Source: JABIAL01 sp964645825
Lineage (GTDB): Bacteria > Patescibacteriota > Patescibacteriia > UBA1558 > GWA2-36-10
Assembly (NCBI GenBank): GCA_964645825.1
Contig: CAZXZY010000011.1
Coordinates: 1 to 23,450 of the forward strand
Length of the DNA: 23,450 bases
Direction of reading: 5' to 3'
Position 1 is the first letter of the stretch, and every line of letters begins with the position of its first letter. Below are positions 6,578 to 12,055 of this stretch, piece after piece. Position numbers and translations under genes: made by a program. The notes beneath the pieces are model-generated. The model saw only the letters and a list, made by a program, of their open reading frames with translations. It was not told the DNA's origin and searched no databases.

Positions 6578-7369
6578 ATGATTCAAGAACAGCAAAAGGA
6601 GTTTAGGAGGATTGAGGGGGTAGCAGAAAAGGCGCAGCCTTTTGGTATTAAATCCGGCAGTAAAACTTTGGTGATGTTGATTCATGGGTTTACTGGAACA
6701 CCATATGATTTGCATGTTTTAGCGGATTTTTTAGCTGATAATAAATTAGACGTTGAGGTGCCTTTATTGGCTGGGCATGGTGGTAGTACTGCTATGTTGT
6801 ATCAAACTAGAAATCAAGATTGGGTAAAATCTGTTGAGGACATGTTAGAGCAAAAATTAAAAGAATATGACAAGGTCTTTATGATTGGCTATTCTTTTGG
6901 TTCTAATATTTCTTTGCATTTATCCACTAAGTATCCGCAAATAGCTGGTATTATTGCTTTGGGTATTCCTATTTTTATCCGTAATGAATTACAAATTAGG
7001 ACCTTATTGCCATTGGCTCGGATATTTAAAAAAACTTACCGAAAAAGGTGGATGAATCATGAAATGACTAAAGAGTGGTCTGAACAAGGTCGCCATAGTC
7101 ATATTCCAATTCCTAGCATTGTTACTTTTTACGATTTTATTGATCGCTACACCAAAAAAGAATTGGCCAAAGTTCAGGCACCGGTATTAATAGTACATTC
7201 ACGTGATGACTTAGTTAGTCATCCGCGTGGCTCAGAGTTTTTGTTTAAAAATTTGACAGTCACTGATAAACATTTATTTATTTTAAATAAACAGGATCAT
7301 AATCCAGTTCACAATACTCGTCGTGATTTCATTTTTTCTAAGACCTTGCAGTTTATTGAGAGTCATTAG
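6578..7369 (+). CDS. Alpha/beta hydrolase, carboxylesterase/monoacylglycerol-lipase type
   Basis: 263 residues resembling Est30-type carboxylesterases and monoacylglycerol lipases. The oxyanion region reads LMLIHGFTGTP-like at residues 32-42 and is followed by LLAGHGGS (63-70). The nucleophile elbow is GYSFGS with Ser106, the acid is in HSRDDLVS (Asp210 or Asp211) and the base is His241 in KQDHNPVH. A lid-like insertion rich in basic residues lies about 130-185. No signal peptide is seen, so it should act in the cytoplasm or at the inner membrane face, perhaps on short acyl esters or monoglycerides. It is the last gene of the six-gene run, 15 bases after the RHH protein, and has normal AT-rich composition, unlike the hydrolase at 1319-2092. 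Substrate is not determinable. Confidence 0.85.
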   Translation: MIQEQQKEFRRIEGVAEKAQPFGIKSGSKTLVMLIHGFTGTPYDLHVLADFLADNKLDVEVPLLAGHGGSTAMLYQTRNQDWVKSVEDMLEQKLKEYDKVFMIGYSFGSNISLHLSTKYPQIAGIIALGIPIFIRNELQIRTLLPLARIFKKTYRKRWMNHEMTKEWSEQGRHSHIPIPSIVTFYDFIDRYTKKELAKVQAPVLIVHSRDDLVSHPRGSEFLFKNLTVTDKHLFILNKQDHNPVHNTRRDFIFSKTLQFIESH

Positions 7370-7370
7370 A

Positions 7371-7399
7371 TTGACAAATTTGAATAAATAGCTTAATTT
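7371..7399 (+). promoter_or_regulatory. Sigma70-type promoter upstream of the structured intergenic region
   Basis: A perfect TTGACA (7371-7376) begins two bases after the esterase stop codon, and TAATTT (7394-7399) follows after 17 bases. A transcript would start near 7406 and enter a structured stretch with no long reading frame. Confidence 0.45.
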
Positions 7400-7405
7400 A
7401 AAAAT

Positions 7406-7536
7406 AAACAGGCCAGTTAACAATTAAATAATGTGCTATGAAGAAAAGCATTTGTTGGCCGGCCGGCTCAGTTACTTTATTTTGCTTATTGTTTTTATTT
7501 TTTGTAATTCCCGCTGGTCAAGTTAGGCGGGTTTTT
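7406..7536 (+). ncRNA. Candidate structured small RNA, about 130 nt, between promoter and terminator
   Basis: Between the TTGACA promoter at 7371 and the terminator at 7510-7536 lies a stretch without a convincing gene. It contains a long interrupted hairpin: GGCCA at 7411-7415 pairs with TGGCC at 7456-7460, then ACAA with TTGT, then ATG and GCT with AGCAT nearer the loop, separated by bulges. A GC-rich block TTGGCCGGCCGGCTC (7455-7469) stands out in otherwise A/T-rich sequence, and a T-rich stretch follows (7474-7503). It matches no RNA family I recognise; it is not SRP RNA, RNase P or tmRNA by any motif seen. It could also be a structured 3' UTR of the esterase operon. Confidence 0.3.
7510..7536 (+). 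terminator. Intrinsic terminator after the esterase/structured RNA
   Basis: CCCGC (7510-7514) pairs with GCGGG (7527-7531) around a 12-base loop, and TTTTT follows directly (7532-7536). The stem is short but all G-C. It would end the sensor operon and the candidate RNA. Confidence 0.6.
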
Positions 7537-7596
7537 GACAGCCAAGGGATGGAATAGAATATTTTAATAGTCTAAGATAAATTAATTTGTAAAAAT

Positions 7597-7758
7597 ATGG
7601 ATTTAAAATTCACTAAAGATGAATTATTAATTATTAATAATTCTCTAAATGAAACATCGAACGCACTAGGAGATGATGAATGTTTAACAAAAATTGGTGT
7701 TACAAGAGATGAGGTTAAAATATTATTGAAAAAAGTTGGCGAAGAATTGGATAAATAG
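7597..7758 (+). CDS. Small conserved-looking protein, 53 residues
   Basis: The ATG at 7597 opens a 53-residue frame ending at TAG 7756-7758 and followed at once by an intrinsic terminator. The product begins MDLKFTKDELLIINNSLNE and continues to CLTKIGVTRDEVKILLKKVGEELDK at residues 29-53. This has the shape of small bacterial hypothetical proteins of the 'LNNALNE...RxGVxREEAxxLLKK' kind, which I recall but cannot confirm by search. Charged, helical, two helices predicted, no cysteine pair or membrane segment. No Shine-Dalgarno. A TTGACA at 7535-7540 overlaps the preceding terminator and could drive it, but -10 spacing there is poor. Function unknown. Confidence 0.6.
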   Translation: MDLKFTKDELLIINNSLNETSNALGDDECLTKIGVTRDEVKILLKKVGEELDK

Positions 7759-7764
7759 ATTAAT

Positions 7765-7791
7765 AAAAGGCCGTCTATTTGGCGGCTTTTT
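7765..7791 (+). terminator. Intrinsic terminator after the 53-aa gene
   Basis: AAAAGGCCG (7765-7773) pairs with CGGCTTTTT (7783-7791), one G-U pair included, around a nine-base loop. It ends seven bases beyond the small gene's stop codon and separates that gene from the 377-aa gene. Confidence 0.8.
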
Positions 7792-7806
7792 GAAACTTAT
7801 AAAAAT

Positions 7807-8940
7807 ATGATACATTCTAATGTTAAAATAAAACAAAACCATGATATAGCTGGTTTTGTTGCGAAAAATGTAAAAAAAGGCGAAAAGAATGTGCATGTTA
7901 TTTATAAAGGCATGTATATTTCAGATCAGCCAGAATTTTATAATTATATAGAAAAGCTATCTAATATATTTTTACCAAAATTGAATGTTATGGTTAATTC
8001 TGTGTGTCAATTTTTAGTAATTATACATAAAGATTTAACGGCTGATATATATGTTAATGATTTTCCAGTAATTTTGAGCATAAAGGCGAAAAGAAACATA
8101 GAAAAAGGACAACTAGTTAGCATAAATGATATAGCCGATATAGGGCAAATTAAATTTGGCGACATAAGTATAAAAGCTGATGACAAAATTATGTATTGTT
8201 TTAAAGTTGGCTGGAAATTTGGCCTTTATTTTAATCTTGATAATAAGCGTCAGTTAGATGTGGATAAATGTATGTTAGAAATAGGCGCGCTATATAGATA
8301 TTTGCATTTTCAGCATCTTTATAAAGTATTAGAGAATGATACAGAATTTGATGAGTTATTAAAAGATGGATGGTTTCCTTTTATTGATATTATAGGCGAT
8401 GAGTATAAAGAGTTAAGTAAAATATATAAAGACAAATTCGATTTTGAAAATAAGACTTTAAATATAGTAGATAAATTTGACAGCACAAGAATAAATAAAA
8501 TATCAGATAAATGGTGGTCCAATGAACTTTTTAATAGTAAGAAATCGTTAATATCTGCTGGCATTGATGCTTATTTCCAAAATGATAAGAATGGTTTTAT
8601 TAATTGTATAAAAAATTTAACTTCGGAAATTGAGGGGATAACAAGGCTTCATTATTTTGGGGAAACCAATAAGTCAAAACCAAAATTTTCAGAATTAGTA
8701 AAGCATATTATCGAAAAGGCTAAAGAAAAATCTGGCTCTGATGATTCTCTATTGTTGCCAATGCACTTCTTGCGTTATTTAGATGAGATATTTTTTGCTG
8801 ATTTTGATTTATCTGATAATAAAGTTACCTTATCTAGACATAGTTCTAGTCATGGTGTGGCAAAAGAAGATGATTTTCATAAAATAAAAGCACTGCAAAC
8901 TATATTAACCTTAGATCAAGTGTACTTTTATATAAACTAA
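7807..8940 (+). CDS. Hypothetical protein with C-terminal HEPN-like RX4H motif
   Basis: 377 residues, no recognised full-length family. The N-terminal half (about 1-155) is predicted beta-rich and soluble; the rest is mostly helical, with a conspicuous aromatic cluster KWWSNELF near residue 237. The last 50 residues carry LSRHSSSHG, an R-x4-H arrangement (Arg344, His349), followed by KIKALQTILTLDQVYFYI, which is the RN..HG-then-long-helix pattern of HEPN-type domains in many bacterial hypotheticals. HEPN proteins are often RNases in toxin-antitoxin or phage-defence systems, but some are not catalytic. No signal peptide or membrane segment. ATA isoleucine codons are frequent at the start of the gene. 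It stands alone between two strong terminators, as accessory cargo does. Function is not established. Confidence 0.7.
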   Translation: MIHSNVKIKQNHDIAGFVAKNVKKGEKNVHVIYKGMYISDQPEFYNYIEKLSNIFLPKLNVMVNSVCQFLVIIHKDLTADIYVNDFPVILSIKAKRNIEKGQLVSINDIADIGQIKFGDISIKADDKIMYCFKVGWKFGLYFNLDNKRQLDVDKCMLEIGALYRYLHFQHLYKVLENDTEFDELLKDGWFPFIDIIGDEYKELSKIYKDKFDFENKTLNIVDKFDSTRINKISDKWWSNELFNSKKSLISAGIDAYFQNDKNGFINCIKNLTSEIEGITRLHYFGETNKSKPKFSELVKHIIEKAKEKSGSDDSLLLPMHFLRYLDEIFFADFDLSDNKVTLSRHSSSHGVAKEDDFHKIKALQTILTLDQVYFYIN

Positions 8941-8944
8941 AATA

Positions 8945-8990
8945 AGACACAAAATATTCTTTTATAGTGTCTCATTTGTCTCATTTGGAA
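8945..8990 (+). repeat. Short inverted and direct repeats in the 3' flank of the 377-aa gene
   Basis: AGACAC (8945-8950) is matched by GTGTCT (8967-8972), a possible six-base-pair stem without a T-run. It overlaps the start of a direct repeat, TGTCTCATTTG followed by TGTCTCATTTG (from 8968). It may be mRNA 3'-end structure; significance is low. Confidence 0.35.
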
Positions 8991-9011
8991 TACCTAGGAC
9001 AAGCAATATTT

Positions 9012-9037
9012 AAAACTGCCCAAATGGGCAGTTTTTT
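9012..9037 (+). terminator. Strong intrinsic terminator after the 377-aa gene
   Basis: AAAACTGCCC (9012-9021) and GGGCAGTTTT (9026-9035) form a perfect ten-base-pair stem around the loop AAAT, with T's continuing to 9037. The flanking A and T runs make it able to work on both strands. Confidence 0.92.
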
Positions 9038-9048
9038 GTTTGATTTTA

Positions 9049-9077
9049 TAGTCAAAAAGAAGCTTTTATGGTAAAAT
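9049..9077 (+). promoter_or_regulatory. Extended -10 promoter overlapping the 5' end of the acyl-CoA ligase gene
   Basis: TGGTAAAAT (9069-9077) is an extended -10 (TGnTAAAAT), with a weak -35 TAGTCA at 9049-9054, 17 bases before the -10 hexamer. Transcription would start about 9083-9085, immediately before an in-frame ATG at 9086. If real, the first ATG (9068) lies inside the promoter and the message is leaderless. Confidence 0.45.
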
Positions 9078-10789
9078 ATTTGCATATGCCCACTATTATT
9101 GATAAATTCGAAAAAAGTGTTACAGCTTACGGACGGAGGGTAGCTTTAGCATACATTCAAGGTGATAAATATCACCATATTGATTATAATACTCTAAATA
9201 ATCATAGATTACAGATAGCAAATTGGTGGTCAAAATTAGGATTTATTCAAGGTCAAAAGGTATCTGTAATGCTGCCAAATTCTCCAGAATGGATAATTGT
9301 CGATTTGGTATCAGTAACACTGGGATTAACCATGGTGCCTCTGCATACCACATATAATCATGTGCAGTTAAATCGTGTCATTGAACATGCCCAAGTAGAT
9401 TATTTGATAGTTAATCAGGAATATTTTGATGAGCACAAAGAACCATTTTTAAAATATCCGTTTAAAAAAATTATCATAGTCGGATTGTCAGATGATGATA
9501 GCGTTGCTCATTGGCCAGTATTAAAATATAAAAAAGATATACCACAGATAAAAACAAAGGTTTTAGAAAGTGATTTACACACTATTATTTATACTTCTGG
9601 TACTACAGGTGATCCAAAAGGTGTTATGTTGTCACATCAGAATTTAGTATCCGATGTAGAATCTGCCAAGAGAAACATAGACATAAAAGAAGCAGATAAG
9701 TTTTTTTCTTTTTTACCACTTTCACATGCTTTTGAAAGAGCAGCGGGGTATTATTCGGCTATTTTTTCCGGAGCTAGCATCTATTTTGCACAAAATTCAA
9801 AAACTATTATTGAAGATATCAAAAAAGCTAAGCCTACTATTTTGACTAGTGTGCCTAGAATTTTTGAGAAAGTATATGATAAAATTTTTGATAAAATAGG
9901 TTCTGGTAAAGCATGGAAAAAGAAAATGTTTTATCATTCATTAAAATTATCCAGGTTATCTAAGAGTGGAAAATTAAGTTTTTTAGAAAAAATACAGCTT
10001 AATTTATTAGATAAAATAGTCTTAGACAAAATCAGAAATACTTTGGGTGGACATTTACGAATGGCAGTTTCAGGCGGAGCATCGTTAAATCCAACCATAG
10101 CTAAGTTTTTTGAAAATATAGGATTACCCATTATAGAAGGTTATGGTTTGACTGAAACGTCACCAATAGTAGCTGTGAATAAATTAGATAATTATAAATT
10201 TGGCACAGTTGGCTCTATCTTAGATTGTAACAAAGTCAAAATAGCGGATAATAAAGAGATTATTATCAGTGGAGATAATATCATGATGGGTTATTATGAT
10301 AACCCAAAAGCAACTGAAGAGAGCATTAAAGATGGTTGGTTTTATACAGGTGATTTGGGATTTATTGATGAAGATAATTTTTTGACTATAATTGGTAGAG
10401 CTAAAGACATAATTGTTTTGTCGACTGGTAAAAATATTTTTCCAGAACCAATAGAGAACGCTCTAAATGAAAGTAGATATATCAATCAGAGCTTTGTTTA
10501 TGGTGATAATAACAAAAATCTTTCAGTTTTAATAGTTCCAGATTTAGAAGAATTAGCTATTTGGTGTCGTAAAAATGAAGCAGACTTTTCTTTTCCAGAT
10601 GTTTTGAAGGACAATAAAATCTTGGGTTTGTATGAACAGAAGATAGTTCAAAAATTGAAAGATTTTACTGGTGTTGAAAAGGTGAAAAATTTTATTTTGA
10701 CAGATAAAGAATTTAACCAAGAAAATGGACTTTTGACGCCAACTTTGAAGTTAAGGAGAAAAATGATTAAAGATATGTATAATTTATGA
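9068..10789 (+). CDS. Long-chain acyl-CoA synthetase (AMP-forming), FadD type
   Basis: 573 residues, full length for the ANL superfamily. It adenylates a fatty acid with ATP and transfers it to CoA or another acyl carrier. Visible signatures in order: the P-loop-like TIIYTSGTTGDPKG about residue 174, PLSHAFER (about 218), the A5 motif EGYGLTETSP (about 356), GWFYTGDLGFID with the ribose-binding Asp, GRAKDIIVLSTGKNIFPEPIE (hinge region, about 450), and a C-terminal catalytic-type lysine in TPTLKLRRK. The start is uncertain: ATG 9068 gives MVKYLHMPTII, while ATG 9086 (MPTIIDKF) fits better if the -10 at 9072-9077 is real. Its stop overlaps the plsC start (ATGA), so activated acyl groups and an acyltransferase are made together. 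It probably activates scavenged fatty acids. Confidence 0.92.
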   Translation: MVKYLHMPTIIDKFEKSVTAYGRRVALAYIQGDKYHHIDYNTLNNHRLQIANWWSKLGFIQGQKVSVMLPNSPEWIIVDLVSVTLGLTMVPLHTTYNHVQLNRVIEHAQVDYLIVNQEYFDEHKEPFLKYPFKKIIIVGLSDDDSVAHWPVLKYKKDIPQIKTKVLESDLHTIIYTSGTTGDPKGVMLSHQNLVSDVESAKRNIDIKEADKFFSFLPLSHAFERAAGYYSAIFSGASIYFAQNSKTIIEDIKKAKPTILTSVPRIFEKVYDKIFDKIGSGKAWKKKMFYHSLKLSRLSKSGKLSFLEKIQLNLLDKIVLDKIRNTLGGHLRMAVSGGASLNPTIAKFFENIGLPIIEGYGLTETSPIVAVNKLDNYKFGTVGSILDCNKVKIADNKEIIISGDNIMMGYYDNPKATEESIKDGWFYTGDLGFIDEDNFLTIIGRAKDIIVLSTGKNIFPEPIENALNESRYINQSFVYGDNNKNLSVLIVPDLEELAIWCRKNEADFSFPDVLKDNKILGLYEQKIVQKLKDFTGVEKVKNFILTDKEFNQENGLLTPTLKLRRKMIKDMYNL

Positions 10790-11385
10790 TGTATCACGTT
10801 CTTAGAGTCTTATCTTATTTGCCTGTTAGGGTGTTGTGGTTGGGTAGAGTAGTGGGTTTACAAAAAATAGACAAAAAAGACTCCTTTATTATCGCAGCGA
10901 ATCATACTAGTTACTTAGACTTTATTTTGTTATTCATTTTATTGCCAAGAAAAATATCTTTTCTAGCGGCAGAGAAATTTTTTAGAAGTAGTTTCTGGCG
11001 GCCAATAATGCAGTGGACTGGTCAGATTAAAGTAGATAGACAATCTGAAGATAAAACAGAAGTTTATAAAAATGTGGATAGGATTTTGAAAGAAGGCCGG
11101 GTCCTAGGCATATTTCCAGAAGGTACCAGGTCTAGAACTGGTAAAATAAACAAAGCTTATAATGGAGTTGCTAAATTTGCTTATAAATATAAAATTCCAG
11201 TTGTGCCAGTTGGTATAAAAAATGCATATAGTGCCTGGTCTCCTCAAATGAGTAAACCAAAAATAAAGAAATGTGACATAATTATTGGTGAACCAATATA
11301 TATAAACAATACTGATTTTGATGTGGCTACACGAAATATTATGAAAAATATTGCTAATTTAGTGGAAGACACTTATGAATATTAG
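10786..11385 (+). CDS. plsC: 1-acyl-sn-glycerol-3-phosphate acyltransferase (PlsC family)
   Basis: 199 residues, a compact PlsC-type acyltransferase that places an acyl chain on lysophosphatidic acid or a related lysolipid at the membrane. The catalytic HX4D motif is NHTSYLD (about residues 39-45), the substrate-binding motif is FPEGTRSRTG (about 110-119), and VPVGIKNA matches the later conserved block. A weakly hydrophobic segment at the N-terminus and FILLFILL near 47 could hold it to the membrane. Its ATGA overlap with the acyl-CoA ligase and adjacency to a HAD phosphatase suggest phospholipid synthesis or repair from exogenous fatty acids. Acyl donor (CoA, ACP or phosphate) is not clear from sequence. 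Confidence 0.92.
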   Translation: MMYHVLRVLSYLPVRVLWLGRVVGLQKIDKKDSFIIAANHTSYLDFILLFILLPRKISFLAAEKFFRSSFWRPIMQWTGQIKVDRQSEDKTEVYKNVDRILKEGRVLGIFPEGTRSRTGKINKAYNGVAKFAYKYKIPVVPVGIKNAYSAWSPQMSKPKIKKCDIIIGEPIYINNTDFDVATRNIMKNIANLVEDTYEY

Positions 11386-12055
11386 TATGATGAATACAGT
11401 GGTATTTTTTGATGTAGATAACACCTTAATTGACGGATATAGTCAAAAATATTTTATTCGGTATCTTTTCCATAAGAAATACATTAACATATTTAATTTA
11501 ATCTTAGGGTATTGCTGGTTTTTATTGTATAAATTGAACATAGTACGTGATATAGATAAAGCTATAAACTATTTGTTATCTTTTTTAGGTGCCATGAGTA
11601 AGGCGGAAATTGACAGTATGATGGATGATTTTTTTATTAGTCATATTAAGTCAAATATTTTTACTGATGCTATCACAAGAGTGAGGTGGCATCAAAAAAA
11701 TAAACATCACATCATATTGTTATCTAATAGTCTGTGTCCGATAGTTAGTAGACTTGCTAATTTTTTGAAAGTCAAAGATTTTTTTTGTACAAAGTTAGAT
11801 TATAATGATAATGTATGTTTAGGTAAGGTGAGTGGCCGTGTGTTGACAGGGGAGCAAAAGTTAGAAAAAGCTAAAATTTTTATAAGCAAAGCGGGTGGTA
11901 CAAAAATAGAAAGTTTTTTTTACACAGATCATCATTCTGATTTAAGTCTTTTAAAATTTGTAGATCAACCCATCATAGTAAATCCTGACAAGGTTTTATT
12001 GCGTTATGCAAAAAATAATAATTGGAAAGTTTTGAAGTATAATAAAAAGATATGA
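11375..12055 (+). CDS. HAD-superfamily IB phosphatase (SerB-like)
   Basis: 226 residues of the HAD subfamily IB. Motif I is FFDVDNTLIDG with the nucleophile and acid/base aspartates, motif II is LLSNS, the motif III lysine is in the EQKLEKAK segment, and motif IV is YTDHHSDLSLL followed by VNPDKVLLRYAKNNNW, the usual ending of this subfamily. Relatives hydrolyse phosphoserine, phosphatidylglycerophosphate-like or other phosphomonoesters, and related HAD domains are found fused to PlsC. Here it is a separate gene overlapping plsC. The start at 11375 lies inside plsC; ATG 11387 or 11390, just after the plsC stop, would give MMNTVVFFDVDN or MNTVVFFDVDN and is equally plausible. The stop overlaps the histidine kinase start by ATGA. 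A role as a lipid phosphatase such as for phosphatidylglycerophosphate is a guess from context. Confidence 0.88.
   Translation: MNISMMNTVVFFDVDNTLIDGYSQKYFIRYLFHKKYINIFNLILGYCWFLLYKLNIVRDIDKAINYLLSFLGAMSKAEIDSMMDDFFISHIKSNIFTDAITRVRWHQKNKHHIILLSNSLCPIVSRLANFLKVKDFFCTKLDYNDNVCLGKVSGRVLTGEQKLEKAKIFISKAGGTKIESFFYTDHHSDLSLLKFVDQPIIVNPDKVLLRYAKNNNWKVLKYNKKI

Noticed and set aside
7455..7470. GGCCGGCCGGC block as an attachment or restriction-related site
   Set aside because: It is self-complementary but there is no integrase, tRNA or direct repeat near it; it is better explained as the foot of the hairpin.
8945..8972. AGACAC/GTGTCT hairpin as a terminator of the 377-aa gene
   Set aside because: The loop is long, no T-run follows, and a perfect terminator lies 40 bases downstream at 9012-9037.
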